From: Saccharibacter floricola DSM 15669
GTDB lineage: Bacteria; Pseudomonadota; Alphaproteobacteria; Acetobacterales; Acetobacteraceae
Direction of reading: 5' to 3'
Assembly: GCF_000378165.1 (NCBI RefSeq)
Contig: NZ_KB899339.1
Location: 1 to 64,000, forward strand
DNA length: 64,000 nt
Shown here: one piece after another, positions 34,641-43,852 of the stretch
Position numbering within the stretch: position 1 is the stretch's first letter
Layout of the letters: every line of letters begins with the position of its first letter
The notes under the pieces: generated by a model
Databases searched by the model: none
What the model was told of the DNA's origin: nothing
The model's input: the letters and a program-made list of their open reading frames with translations, nothing else
Program-made: the position numbers and the translations under genes

Positions 34641-35350
34641 GAAAGCCCTTCCTGAAAGCGACGCCACCCTTCTGCACGGAGGTCACAGGCGGGGCAGTCT
34701 CCACAGCCATACCCCCATGCGTGCTCATGGGTGCGGTCTCCCTTATAGCAGGAATGGCTTTGCTGGCGGATTGTGTCGATCAGCGGGGCACCCCCGAGTT
34801 CTTCGCAGAGCTGCCACGTTTGGGCTTTGTCGATCCACATTAAGGGCGTGTGCAGGACGAAGCGTTGTTCCATCCCGAGGTTTAGGGCGACTTGCAGCGC
34901 TTTGATGGTGTCATCACGGCAGTCTGGGTATCCAGAATAATCGGTCTCACAGACGCCGGTAATGATATGTTTCATCCCACGGCGAAAACCGAGGGCAGCG
35001 GCAAAAGTCAAGAAGATGAGATTGCGCCCCGGCACGAATGTGTTGGGAAGACCGTTCTCGCTCATGGTGATCTCTGCATCACTGGTGAGGGCTGTGTCAG
35101 ACAAAGCCCCAAGGCTGGCGAGATCAATCGTGTGGTCTGGGCCAAGCCGTTCTGCCCATAATGGGCTGAGAGCGGCGAATGAGCGGCGTAACGTCTCACG
35201 GCATTCAAGCTCGACAGCATGACGCTGCCCATAAGCAAAGCCGACGGTTTCAACATGGTCAAAGCGAGCGAGGGCCCAAGCGAGGCAGGTGGCCGAATCC
35301 TGGCCGCCTGAAAACAGGACCAGGGCGCGGTTCTGAGAGGACGCGGTCAT
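34637..35350 (-). CDS. queC: 7-cyano-7-deazaguanine synthase (QueC)
   Basis: 237 residues. QueC converts 7-carboxy-7-deazaguanine to preQ0 with ATP and ammonia. The PP-loop [14 protein letters not shown] is at about residues 14-27, and the C-terminal zinc cysteines are in [30 protein letters not shown]-type order (four Cys). It overlaps queE by four bases upstream and queD by four downstream, a tight operon. Confidence 0.95.
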   Translation of the reverse strand: MTASSQNRALVLFSGGQDSATCLAWALARFDHVETVGFAYGQRHAVELECRETLRRSFAALSPLWAERLGPDHTIDLASLGALSDTALTSDAEITMSENGLPNTFVPGRNLIFLTFAAALGFRRGMKHIITGVCETDYSGYPDCRDDTIKALQVALNLGMEQRFVLHTPLMWIDKAQTWQLCEELGGAPLIDTIRQQSHSCYKGDRTHEHAWGYGCGDCPACDLRAEGWRRFQEGLS

Positions 35351-35997
35351 GGAATTCCGATCAATTTATGTGTTTGCAGACTAAGGCGCCATTGCGGATG
35401 CGTTTGGCAATAGCGTACGGCCTGTTCAGTATGGCGAAGGCGGTTCTCATTATCGAGAGGCTGGAGCCACAAATGTGTAAAATCCATCGCTTCAAAAAGA
35501 GACGGGGGCAGGGCTTCTTGTGGGTAGACGAGCTTGAGCTCATCGCCGCTTGTTTGAACAAGCTCGGGGCCGGGCTTGGGGCTTACGCACAGCCAGTCGA
35601 TTCCCGTTGGGGCGGGGAGGGTTCCGTTCGTTTCAACAGCAATGGTAAAGCCGTGCGCTTTGACGGCTTCGATCAAAGGTGGGTCGAGCTGAAGGAGGGG
35701 CTCTCCCCCTGTGAAGACGACATAACGATGCTGGTGGCTTTCGTCATCATGAGTAGCACATTGCCAGCAGGCTTGAAGGGCGGTTGCCAGAGCTTCGGGA
35801 GTTGAGAATCGTCCTCCGCCGGGGCCATCAAGGCCGATGAAGTCCGTATCACAGAACGTGCAATGCGCTTTGGCACGATCTTGCTCGCGCCCTGACCAGA
35901 GATTACAGCCGGTGAATCGACAAAAGATCGCTGCACGGCCGCTTTGTGCCCCTTCCCCTTGGAGGGTGGCAAACATTTCCTTCACAGAATAAGACAT
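35347..35997 (-). CDS. queE: 7-carboxy-7-deazaguanine synthase (QueE)
   Basis: 216 residues from the ATG at 35997; a TTG 12 codons earlier is less likely. QueE is a radical SAM enzyme that contracts 6-carboxytetrahydropterin to 7-carboxy-7-deazaguanine. [20 protein letters not shown] is the family start. The cluster cysteines are Cys in FTGCNLWSG and Cys-x2-Cys in HCTFCDTDF, a long-spaced CX14CX2C form known for QueE. GGEPLLQ and ETNGT complete the core. First gene of queE-queC-queD. Confidence 0.93.
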   Translation of the reverse strand: MSYSVKEMFATLQGEGAQSGRAAIFCRFTGCNLWSGREQDRAKAHCTFCDTDFIGLDGPGGGRFSTPEALATALQACWQCATHDDESHQHRYVVFTGGEPLLQLDPPLIEAVKAHGFTIAVETNGTLPAPTGIDWLCVSPKPGPELVQTSGDELKLVYPQEALPPSLFEAMDFTHLWLQPLDNENRLRHTEQAVRYCQTHPQWRLSLQTHKLIGIP

Positions 35998-36129
35998 AGG
36001 CAGACATGTCGGGGACAGGCCGTTGAGATGCAAGGTTTTTCTTTAGACAGAGTGAAGAGAAAAGTCGTTTTGCATTCAGTGGAAGGAATGTCGGGGATTT
36101 TAGAGGTTTTCTTTTTAGAAAGCGCGCAT

Positions 36130-36150
36130 AAAAAAACCTTCCATGGAAGG
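36130..36150 (-). terminator. rho-independent terminator after tRNA-Asp
   Basis: On the minus strand the palindrome CCTTCCATGGAAGG (36137-36150) is followed by seven T residues (36130-36136). It would end the tRNA-Asp transcript before queE. A second, AT-cored palindrome (CCACTC / GAGTGG, 36181-36205) overlaps the tRNA 3' end. Confidence 0.75.
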
Positions 36151-36202
36151 AAGGTCAAAAGCCACTACTCTATAAAAGTGCCACTCATTTTTTAAAAAAG
36201 AG

Positions 36203-36279
<77 letters not shown>

Positions 36280-36970
36280 AGACTGCTTATCCTTAACACC
36301 CTCTTTAGGAAGGTTTGGAAGAGCACCCCGTGTCGGGATGAGCGGTTATCTATCAGTCAGTTATGAGTGTGGCAAGGGGCTTTTTTCATTTTTTTCATTT
36401 TTTTCAAATTTTTATGAAGACGCTTTTTTAAAGTTATCACGGTAAGGGCTTCTATGTTGCAGGTTATTATGGGTGTGTAGGGTGCGTTTCTATGTTAGAG
36501 AGAAGGTGAGACAGGTCAGCTTACAAGACTGCTCATCAGCTTCTCTAGGGTATGCTTGTAAGCGTCTCGTGTATGTCTTCCTGAAGAGTGGCGTCTATAG
36601 GCTAGTATGAATTGTGACCCTATGATTGGTCTTAATAATAAGAGAAAATTTTAATAGAGCGCTGTTATTATGGCTTTTAAAAGACGCGTTTTTCCAAGGT
36701 AATTCTTGTCCAAAAGGTTTGAAGTTAACGTCTTTTAAATGTAGAATCGCTTTTACACAGAGGAGGTGTTGCGTGAGGCAGAGCCGATTACTAGCGAAGA
36801 TAACTTATAAGAGTTATTTAAAATAGCTATTGGCCTTCCTCGTGCTCTCTAGCTAGTATAAGATCGTAATGTGTAGCACTCACTTAATGGCTTGATCCTC
36901 AGGCCAGAACTGTTGTTGCTATGTAGCTTGCAAAGATTTTCAATATCCACCGAATAGGGAATTGATCAGG
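36280..36970. other. long AT-rich leader region upstream of katG
   Basis: About 690 bases between tRNA-Asp and katG. A T-rich stretch with repeated TTTTTTCA lies at 36380-36415. I see no credible gene; a 66-codon frame at 36626 has no ribosome site. The length suggests a regulated katG promoter, but I find no clear operator. Confidence 0.4.
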
Positions 36971-39217
36971 ATGAAACTGAAAAATTTCGGGGCGGCTCTG
37001 CTTATTGCCAGCACAACCCTGACATCCTTCGCTTCAGCTGCTATGGCAGCCGATGTTCCGGGTCCAAACCAGTATTACTGGCCAAAGGGCATGAACCTGT
37101 CCAAGCTGCGTGATCACGACTCTGAGTCTGATCCGTACGGTTCAAGCTATTATACGTCTTACCACAAGAAGTTTGAGCAACTTAACCTGAAAGAAGTTCG
37201 TAAGGACATCGAAAAGGTTATGTTGACCTCACAGCCTTGGTGGCCGGCTGACTACGGCAATTATGGGCCGTTCTTCATCCGTATGGCTTGGCATAACGCT
37301 GGTACATACCGTGCTCTTGATGGTCGTGGTGGTGAGGAAGGTGCTCAGCAGCGCTTCGCTCAGCTTAATGACTGGCCAGATAACGCAAGCCTTGATAAGG
37401 CGAAGCGCCTTCTGTGGCCTGTTAAGAAGAAATACGGCGAGAAACTCTCCTGGGGTGACCTTATCATCCTGACAGGTGATGTTGCGCTGAACCAGATGGG
37501 CTTCAAAACCCTCGGCTTCGTGGGTGGTCGTCCAGATGATTGGCAGTCTGAGCTGATCTATTGGGGGCCAGGCACTTCATTCTTCCCGAACAAGGCCTCT
37601 TTCCAGGTTAGCAAAGACGGGAAGCTGAAACACCCAATGGCAGCGACCCATATGGGCTTGATCTACGTGAACCCAGAAGGGCCAAACGGTGATCCTGATC
37701 CAACCAAGTCTGCTGCAATGATCCGTCTTGCATTCGGTCGTATGGCTATGAATGACGAGGAAACAGCGGCTCTGATCGCCGGTGGTCATACCTTCGGTAA
37801 GGCTCACGGTGCACATCCAAACTCCTGCCTGAGCGGTGCTCCAATCGCTAACGGCGTTGAGAATCAGGGTCTTGGTTGGGCTGATCACTGCATTAAGGGC
37901 AAGCGTACAGCAGATGATGCATCAACCAGTGGTCTAGAAGGCTCTTGGTCTGCTGATCCGATCCACTTCACGACGCAGTACCTTGATAACCTGCTGAACA
38001 ACGATTGGGTCCTGACGCAGAGCCCAACGGGTGCTCATCAGTGGCGCACGAAAACGAACGACAACATCGCTCCGGATCCAGCTAATCCGAACGATCCGTC
38101 CAAGTTGCGTCCGATCATGATGTTCACAACGGATATCGCGCTGAAGACTGACCCTGTTTACCACAAGATCATTGCACGTTGGGCTGAACACCCCAATGAG
38201 TTCGCTGATGCGTTTGCTCGTGCATGGTTCAAGCTTGTCGTCCGTGATATGGGGCCAAAGAGCCGCTATTTCGGGAACGAAGTTCCTAAGGAAACCTTCG
38301 TTTGGCAAGATCCGGTCAACACGCCAGCTAAGATCATCAACCAAGCTGACGTTCGTGAGCTGAAGAAGATGGTTGCGGGTACAGGCCTGTCTGATCGTGA
38401 ACTGATCAAAACAGCGTGGGCTGCAGCGTCCTCTCATCGTGTGACAGACCATCGCGGTGGTGCAAACGGTGGCCGTCTGGCTCTGATGCCGCAAAATGGC
38501 TGGGCTGTGAACGACCCAGAAGAGCTGAAGACCATCCTGCCGAAGCTTGAGCAGATCCGTGACAAGTTCAATGCTGGACGTCATGGTGGCCGCAAAGTGG
38601 CTTTGGCTGATATCATCGTTCTCGGTGGTAATGTGGGTCTGGAAAATGCCGCTAAGAAAGCTGGCGTGAACATCCAGGTTCCATTCGCTCCGGGTCGTGG
38701 TGATGCCACACAAGAGCAGACAGATGTTGCTTCCTTCAACTTGCTGGAGCCAACCTCTGATGCATTCCGTGACTATCACCGCGCTGATGCCGATGGTACG
38801 CCACCTCTGAATGCGTTGGTTGACAAGGCCAGTACGCTGAACCTGACTGTTCCTGAGATGACCGTCCTTCTGGGTGGTATGCGTTCTCTGGACGTCAACA
38901 CCGGTCATTCTTCCAACGGTGTGTTGACGAAGACACCTGGCACACTGACGCCAGACTTCTTCAGCAATGTTCTGACAATGGATACACGTTGGCAGAAGGT
39001 TCCAGGTCAGGAAGACCTGTATGAAGGCTTTGACCGCGCATCTGGTCAGAAGCTGTGGAACGCAACAGACGTTGACCTCGTCTTCGGTGCTAACCCTGAG
39101 CTGCGTGCTGCTGCTGAGGTCTATGCGTCCGACGATGGTAAAGCGAAGTTCTACAACGACTTCGTGAAGACCTGGACGAAGGTGATGAACCTCGATCGTT
39201 TCGATCTGCAACGATAA
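36971..39217 (+). CDS. katG: secreted (periplasmic) catalase-peroxidase
   Basis: 748 residues from the ATG at 36971, class I haem peroxidase with two homologous halves. The N-terminus ([20 protein letters not shown], cleavage after AMA near 26) is a signal peptide, unlike cytoplasmic KatG. Distal Arg104, Trp107 and His108 are in [11 protein letters not shown]. The Tyr of the Met-Tyr-Trp adduct is in [13 protein letters not shown], its Met in GRMAMND, and the proximal His in [10 protein letters not shown]. Two extra cysteines (HPNSCLSG and WADHCIKG) could form a disulfide in the periplasm. It is like the periplasmic KatP type. Downstream lie a cupredoxin and a cytochrome b561, plausible electron donors for peroxidase turnover. 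Confidence 0.95.
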   Translation: MKLKNFGAALLIASTTLTSFASAAMAADVPGPNQYYWPKGMNLSKLRDHDSESDPYGSSYYTSYHKKFEQLNLKEVRKDIEKVMLTSQPWWPADYGNYGPFFIRMAWHNAGTYRALDGRGGEEGAQQRFAQLNDWPDNASLDKAKRLLWPVKKKYGEKLSWGDLIILTGDVALNQMGFKTLGFVGGRPDDWQSELIYWGPGTSFFPNKASFQVSKDGKLKHPMAATHMGLIYVNPEGPNGDPDPTKSAAMIRLAFGRMAMNDEETAALIAGGHTFGKAHGAHPNSCLSGAPIANGVENQGLGWADHCIKGKRTADDASTSGLEGSWSADPIHFTTQYLDNLLNNDWVLTQSPTGAHQWRTKTNDNIAPDPANPNDPSKLRPIMMFTTDIALKTDPVYHKIIARWAEHPNEFADAFARAWFKLVVRDMGPKSRYFGNEVPKETFVWQDPVNTPAKIINQADVRELKKMVAGTGLSDRELIKTAWAAASSHRVTDHRGGANGGRLALMPQNGWAVNDPEELKTILPKLEQIRDKFNAGRHGGRKVALADIIVLGGNVGLENAAKKAGVNIQVPFAPGRGDATQEQTDVASFNLLEPTSDAFRDYHRADADGTPPLNALVDKASTLNLTVPEMTVLLGGMRSLDVNTGHSSNGVLTKTPGTLTPDFFSNVLTMDTRWQKVPGQEDLYEGFDRASGQKLWNATDVDLVFGANPELRAAAEVYASDDGKAKFYNDFVKTWTKVMNLDRFDLQR

Positions 39218-39305
39218 GAGACGTTTCTCTTCGATAAGAGAAGAGCGCTTGATCACTCATTCCGCCGGGGGGTTCCCTCGGCGGGGTGTCGAAATGGAGA
39301 TTAGC

Positions 39306-39752
39306 ATGTTCAAGTTTATTGGTGGGGCTTCTGCCCTGTTAATGGCGACAGTTATGTCCGCTTCCGCAGCGACGGTTGATGTGAAAATGCTAAGCCATAG
39401 TAGCCAAGGTGGTTATGGCTTCGAGCCGGCCGTTGTACATATTCACTCTGGCGATAGCGTTCACTTCATTCCAGCGGACAAAGGCCATAACGCCCAGTCC
39501 ATTCCTGGGATGATCCCTGATGGAGCACCGTCCTTCAGTGTTCCGTTTAGTCAGGACAAAACCGTGCAATTTACGAAGTCCGGTGTGTACGGTTACAAAT
39601 GCCTGCCTCATGCCATGCTTGGTATGGTGGGGTTGGTTGTTGTTGATAATGCCAACAACGAGGCTCAGGCACGCAAGGCTCCGATGTTTGGAGCACAGAA
39701 GCGTCGCTTTAATGAGCTGTTCCAGCAGGTAGACAGCAACGGCGGTCACTAA
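39306..39752 (+). CDS. pseudoazurin-type blue copper protein
   Basis: 148 residues from the ATG at 39306 (GGAG upstream). Signal peptide MFKFIGGASALLMATVMSASA, then one cupredoxin domain. The type 1 copper ligands are His61 (KGHNAQ), Cys99, His102 and Met107 (KCLPHAMLGM). Pseudoazurins shuttle electrons in the periplasm, classically to nitrite reductase; no denitrification gene is in the window. The position, 88 bases after katG and before a b561 gene, suggests electron delivery to KatG or a related peroxidase. The C-terminal tail (AQKRRFNELFQQVDSN) is usual for pseudoazurin. Confidence 0.9.
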   Translation: MFKFIGGASALLMATVMSASAATVDVKMLSHSSQGGYGFEPAVVHIHSGDSVHFIPADKGHNAQSIPGMIPDGAPSFSVPFSQDKTVQFTKSGVYGYKCLPHAMLGMVGLVVVDNANNEAQARKAPMFGAQKRRFNELFQQVDSNGGH

Positions 39753-39875
39753 CCGTGTTGCTCTCAGGGGAGGGAAGAGGTTGAGAATGATCATTAGCCT
39801 CTTTCCTCAGCCTTGTTAAAAAGACGTTTCTTTTCCAATGTGTTATGGAAAAGCAGTTTTAGAGGAAACGGATAA

Positions 39876-40442
39876 ATGACGGAAACACCAGAGCGTTACG
39901 GTACAGTTGTTATCGTGTTGCATTGGGTTATTGCGCTCCTCGTGCTTTTTCTGATCGCTTTGGGTTTGTATATGGACCATGCGTCCATTGATGATCCGAC
40001 GGCTTTGCATACGCTGCATAAGTCTGTTGGGATTACGACAATGGTGCTGATTATTGTCCGCATTGTTTGGCGGCTAACACGCAATCTGAAAGCACCGGCT
40101 TTTCCACCGTCTGTTCCAAAAGTGCAGCGTGTTGCTGCGGGCAGTGTGGAAGGCATTTTGTATCTTTTCCAAATTTTGTTACCCGCAACAGGGTGGCTTG
40201 CCATGTCTTCTATGGCGATGCCAATCGTCCTATTTGGTTGGGTCTCTTGGCCGCTTATCCCTCTGCCTGAGAGCGTGATGGATGATGGCGATTTGCCAAT
40301 GTTCCTGCTGCAGCTGCATCAGTGGTTTTCATGGGCGTTTGCTGGGTTCATTGCCCTGCATATTCTAGCGGCTCTCTACCATGCTGTGGTGAAGCGTGAT
40401 GGTGTGGTTGCCCGGATGATGGTACGTCGTCCGTCTAAGTAA
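39876..40442 (+). CDS. cytochrome b561
   Basis: 188 residues with four transmembrane helices. Haem-binding histidines are in VIVLHWVIALL, LHTLHKSVG, LLQLHQWFSWAF and IALHILAALYH. It is a paralogue of the b561 at 26903. It probably oxidises quinol in the inner membrane and passes electrons outward; the katG-pseudoazurin-b561 order makes these its likely partners. AGAGGAAA lies upstream of the ATG. Confidence 0.9.
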   Translation: MTETPERYGTVVIVLHWVIALLVLFLIALGLYMDHASIDDPTALHTLHKSVGITTMVLIIVRIVWRLTRNLKAPAFPPSVPKVQRVAAGSVEGILYLFQILLPATGWLAMSSMAMPIVLFGWVSWPLIPLPESVMDDGDLPMFLLQLHQWFSWAFAGFIALHILAALYHAVVKRDGVVARMMVRRPSK

Positions 40443-40522
40443 GGCAAATATTTCTTTATCATCATGCTATACTGAGGATCACATTCTATAAGACTGTAGG
40501 ATCGTTGGTCTGGGAAAGTATT

Positions 40523-40672
40523 ATGCACGATGATGGCTATCTGTGTCCTGTGTGTGAACAGCAGCTCGTCTTCGGGGAAGATGACTTGTCCCAACGAGCC
40601 CGTCCTGATTCAGGAGGCGGCTCTAATGTCTTGAGTTTAAATGACTCCAAGAAAGCGTATCATAAGCAATAA
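40523..40672 (+). CDS. possible small protein with CPVC motif
   Basis: 49 codons reading MHDDGYLCPVCEQQLVFGED, then a polar Ser/Gly-rich tail ending KKAYHKQ. GGGAAAG lies five bases before the ATG. The single CPVC pair could bind half a metal site or be redox-active in a dimer. It follows the b561 gene by 80 bases on the same strand. No family recognised; codon use looks normal. Confidence 0.4.
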   Translation: MHDDGYLCPVCEQQLVFGEDDLSQRARPDSGGGSNVLSLNDSKKAYHKQ

Positions 40673-40772
40673 AATACTTTTCTTACTCTTTCATAGAAGA
40701 CTGTAGAGTCTTATTTTTTCATGTATTGTGGCGGTCTAAGCGTGCGTTTCCACGAGCGAAGAAAGCCCCGCC

Positions 40773-41189
40773 ATGACGATTAAATGGGATGAGCAGACAC
40801 AGAATGCGGTCATCTTGCTGGGGATAGCGCTCGGTTGCTTGATAACAGGACTCGGTGGGTATTATACCGCATTAAGAAAAGGCCGTTCTGTCCCTTTATG
40901 GGCGATGGTGTGCACAGCGTTTCCGCCGGCTTATCTCCTGCTTTTTAGGAAAAGTTCTAATAGGGCGGAGACCGATAGGCTGCATCCTATTGAATATGTT
41001 GCTTTGCTGCTGTCAGGTGCCTCAGCTTTGTTGATCATTCTCCTCTTTTTGCTGCTCTGTGTGATCGCCGGGTCGCGCGGTTCTACCCGTAGCAGAGGAC
41101 AACAAGGGTCATCTTTCTTTTCCGGTGGGGGTGATTGTTGCAATGGTGGAAGCGGCAGTAGCGATTGTGGTGGAGGTGATTGCTGCTAG
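40773..41189 (+). CDS. small membrane protein with Cys/Gly-rich tail
   Basis: 138 residues. Three hydrophobic segments: AVILLGIALGCLITGLGGYY, WAMVCTAFPPAYLLLF and YVALLLSGASALLIILLFLL. Between the first two is YTALRKGRSVPLWAMVC. The C-terminus FFSGGGDCCNGGSGSSDCGGGDCC has five cysteines in Gly/Ser-rich sequence. It is related to the proteins at 55727 and 56072, which share the (R)KxRxxxxWAxxC loop but lack the tail. The tail might bind metal. Function unknown. Confidence 0.65.
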   Translation: MTIKWDEQTQNAVILLGIALGCLITGLGGYYTALRKGRSVPLWAMVCTAFPPAYLLLFRKSSNRAETDRLHPIEYVALLLSGASALLIILLFLLLCVIAGSRGSTRSRGQQGSSFFSGGGDCCNGGSGSSDCGGGDCC

Positions 41190-41611
41190 GGGCCTGCCAA
41201 ATGACAGCATGATGGTGTGATACAGTGAGATGGTGCGGCCTGACACATGCAAGACATGTGGGGTACAAAGCTGCATAAGGGTGCCGAACACCCAGTGGAT
41301 CCCGTCCTGATAGCGTCAAAGAACCGTCAATGGGGCCGCTGCGTGTCTTTTGACGACGTTTCCCGGGGCTGGACGACCTTCACTCAAAAGTTCCGATACA
41401 GACACAGGCTATACGTCATCAGAAAACGCAGAGTGCATCATAGAGGGGCTTGCCATGCCCTCTTGAACCTTGAAGAGCGAGTAGGTTCCAACATGTCACG
41501 CATGCTTTCGTTCTTATGCCTCCCTATAAGGGGCTAAGTTCTCGTAGTGAGTGTGCGGATTGTATAAAAATAGCTTGCAGGACGCGTGCGAAGATGTCTA
41601 TTTACAATAAA
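41190..41611. other. intergenic region without clear genes
   Basis: About 420 bases. A 96-codon frame (41247-41537, +) is open but has no ribosome site, unusual composition (very Arg-rich) and no recognisable domain, so I leave it out. Nothing else stands out before the palindrome at 41612. Confidence 0.35.
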
Positions 41612-41631
41612 TAGACTGACCGGTCGGTTTA
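41612..41631. promoter_or_regulatory. TetR-type operator palindrome
   Basis: TAGACTGACCGGTCGGTTTA is a near-perfect 20-base palindrome with the ACCGGT core and TAGAC/GTTTA flanks common in operators of TetR-family repressors in proteobacteria. It lies 70 bases before the HbpS-like gene at 41701. No tetR gene is in the window, so the repressor must act from elsewhere. Confidence 0.65.
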
Positions 41632-41700
41632 TTTTTATCGTGTTGGGATGGCCGAGAAAGTGTCCACCCATACAGTCTGAGTATGAAAGGGGCCGTGGGG

Positions 41701-42087
41701 ATGACCCTCTCGTTACTATTAGCCGATGCCCAAAAAACCTTGGATGGTTTTAGTCGGCACTATTGTTGCGCTGTCCTCAACAGTGAAGGGCGGCTTCTCT
41801 TGTGGTTTCGCAGTGATGAGATCACGCCGTGTAGTGAAAAGCTGAGTACACAAAAGGCATACACCGCTTTTTCCTTTCAGGCAGATACCGATAAGCTTGC
41901 AGAACAGTTGGGGGCCTCAGGCCTTGCTGCCATGACGAGCCCTGACTATTGTTTTCTGCCAGGTGGTGCCGTGGGCCGCACAGTAGATGGGAAAACGGCG
42001 TATTATGTTGGTGTTTCGATGGAAAACCCTGAGATTGACCAGCCTGCTGCTCACGCTGTTATGAACGCTGTATCATCGTATTTTTAA
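41701..42087 (+). CDS. GlcG/HbpS-family small protein
   Basis: 128 residues from the ATG at 41701 (AAAGGGG eight bases upstream); an ATG six codons earlier is possible. The pattern LSLLLADAQKTLDGF, AYTAFSFQADTDKLAEQL, GGAVGRTVDGKTAYYVGVSM, and the end PAAHAVMNAVSSYF fits the DUF336/GlcG/HbpS alpha-beta fold. Members bind haem or cobalamin or sit beside oxidoreductases. It is 12 bases upstream of an SDR gene and both lie behind the TetR-type operator, which suggests an inducible two-gene operon. Confidence 0.65.
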   Translation: MTLSLLLADAQKTLDGFSRHYCCAVLNSEGRLLLWFRSDEITPCSEKLSTQKAYTAFSFQADTDKLAEQLGASGLAAMTSPDYCFLPGGAVGRTVDGKTAYYVGVSMENPEIDQPAAHAVMNAVSSYF

Positions 42088-42099
42088 GGAAGTCTTGAT

Positions 42100-42864
42100 A
42101 TGTCAACAATCCTCGTCACAGGGGCCGGGACAGGCCTTGGTAAGTTCCTTGCTTTTTCTTTGGCGCGTCGTGGTCATGAGGTTTATGCGGGCGTGGAAAA
42201 TAACGCTCAGGTGAGTGCTTTGCGTCATGAGGTGGCAGAGGCGGGGCTGTCAGTTGAGGTGCTTCGTCTTGATATCACCAATGAGATGGATCGGACATAT
42301 GCCAGTCGTCTTGAGGTGGATATTCTCGTCAATAATGCTGGGATCGGGGAAGGGGGCTCGCTGGCCGACATGCCTGCGGCGGTTCTCCAACGTCAGCTCA
42401 ATATCAATTTCTTCGCAACGATTGAACTGACCAAACTATTCTTGAAAAAGTTCGTGCGTAAGAATGCTGGACGCGTTGTGTTTGTGTCCTCCATCGCAGG
42501 GGTCATAACCCCACCCTTTGGAGGGGCTTATTGCGCGTCTAAACATGCGCTGGAAGCGGCAGCGCAAGCCTTGCATCAGGAGTTTGCGGATAAGCCAATT
42601 TCCTTTGCGACGATCAATCCGGGCCCTTATCAGACGGGCTTTAATGATCGGATCATGGAAGGAGCGAAATATTGGTATGATCCTGAGACCGCTATCTTCC
42701 CTCAAGGGGAGTTGACCTTCCCGATGGAGCAGTTCGATCAGGAGCAGGATATAGAAGGGATGGCGGATGTCGTGGACAATCCAAAATCGCCTTTCCGCAA
42801 CCTGTTCCCAAAAGATATGGAAGACGCCATTAAGCAGCAAGAAGCCGCTGTGTGGACATGGTAA
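42100..42864 (+). CDS. SDR-family oxidoreductase
   Basis: 254 residues. LVTGAGTGLGKFLAFSLARRG binds NAD(P), NNAGIG follows, catalytic Ser is in VSSIAGVITPPF, and YCASKHA holds Tyr-x3-Lys. The C-terminal part (YWYDPETAIFPQGELTF and the following) is unlike classical SDRs and may form the substrate lid. AAGGAAG lies upstream. It is co-transcribed with the HbpS-like gene. Substrate unknown. Confidence 0.85.
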   Translation: MSTILVTGAGTGLGKFLAFSLARRGHEVYAGVENNAQVSALRHEVAEAGLSVEVLRLDITNEMDRTYASRLEVDILVNNAGIGEGGSLADMPAAVLQRQLNINFFATIELTKLFLKKFVRKNAGRVVFVSSIAGVITPPFGGAYCASKHALEAAAQALHQEFADKPISFATINPGPYQTGFNDRIMEGAKYWYDPETAIFPQGELTFPMEQFDQEQDIEGMADVVDNPKSPFRNLFPKDMEDAIKQQEAAVWTW

Positions 42865-42904
42865 GGGCGTAAAAAACGCTTGTACATAAAGGTGTGTAGA
42901 GGGG

Positions 42905-43852
42905 TTAATGCCCCTCTACACCCTGCACAAAAACATGACCCGTCGCAGCGGAGAGCCATAGCCGATGCGTTTGGAACCATTCTGCTCCCAGTAAAATATC
43001 AGCATGGTCATGCACAGGGGCGACGGTTAAGGTTGGGGTCGTCCAATCTTCTGTGCCGATGCGGAGGAGATGGAATTGGTGCCAATGATAGCTGTGTTCT
43101 TTGAGACCAAGCCCAGCAATTTCCCCTCCGGGGTCATGCGCGAGCTGGGCGTCTGTAATCCCCAGTTGATGGGCGAAATATGTACTTACGACAGTTGAGC
43201 GAGACCCGCTGTCGATGAGGGCGAGGCCTGGATGGTTATCGAGGGTGAAAGGTACGAGGAAGCGCCCATGATAGCGTTGAGCCGGTAGGTTAAGCCACAG
43301 ATGAGACCATAATGGTGGGTGCTGACACAATGTTGAGCCAACCTGCACAGTCCATAATGCCATGCGATGATGGGCAAGGTCGAGTTCTAGGTCATATTGG
43401 CCGAGGAGATCCATTCCAATCAGGCCCAGAAGCGGCGGCTGAACTGTAGGAAAGGGCGGCAGCGCTCCCATTGGCACCGTGATGGCCTCACGATGGACGT
43501 TCCCTAAGGCGAGCTGTTGAACGAGGACATTGGGCACTAGATGAGGGTGGGCATCCGGCCCTAAGATAGCGGTGTGGTGATCAGGGTCTGTATGGAGATG
43601 AAAGCGCACGAGCGCTTCAGGGGTAAGAAGACTTCCCTCCGAGCCTGTATCTACCATGAGTGAGACAGGATGACCGTCTATGTGGGCGGGGCTACTGACG
43701 GTATGGTCTGCATCGCTTAAGGGAAGCGTGGCGGCTTGTTCCATACGGCAAGAAGGTGCGGCCTGAGCTGTGGAGAAGACCATAAGCGCACTATAGAGCA
43801 GAGCGGCGGCCGTATGGCGGGTGTGTCGCCTCCAATAGAAACCATGTTTCAC
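42905..43852 (-). CDS. exported retropepsin-like aspartyl protease
   Basis: 315 residues with signal peptide (HTAAALLYSALMVFSTAQA). Two aspartate motifs are visible, SLMVDTGSEGSLL (about residue 67) and ALIDSGSRSTVV (about 213), each in a half of an aspartyl-protease fold, so a single chain could form the two-Asp site. LLGLIGMDLLGQYDLELDL and ADILLGAEWF are the usual hydrophobic-hydrophobic-Gly partners. The gene starts within the last four bases of xerC, so it is co-translated. Its substrate is unknown. Confidence 0.8.
   Translation of the reverse strand: MKHGFYWRRHTRHTAAALLYSALMVFSTAQAAPSCRMEQAATLPLSDADHTVSSPAHIDGHPVSLMVDTGSEGSLLTPEALVRFHLHTDPDHHTAILGPDAHPHLVPNVLVQQLALGNVHREAITVPMGALPPFPTVQPPLLGLIGMDLLGQYDLELDLAHHRMALWTVQVGSTLCQHPPLWSHLWLNLPAQRYHGRFLVPFTLDNHPGLALIDSGSRSTVVSTYFAHQLGITDAQLAHDPGGEIAGLGLKEHSYHWHQFHLLRIGTEDWTTPTLTVAPVHDHADILLGAEWFQTHRLWLSAATGHVFVQGVEGH

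Noticed and set aside
36626-36826. A 66-codon frame upstream of katG
   Set aside because: No ribosome site and random composition; more likely leader DNA.
37934-39256. A 440-codon open frame on the minus strand
   Set aside because: It lies wholly antisense to katG, has no ribosome site or recognisable domain, and arises from the codon bias of katG.
41247-41537. A 96-codon Arg-rich frame
   Set aside because: No ribosome site, no domain, and composition unlike genes of this genome; I could not show that it is coding or an IS remnant.
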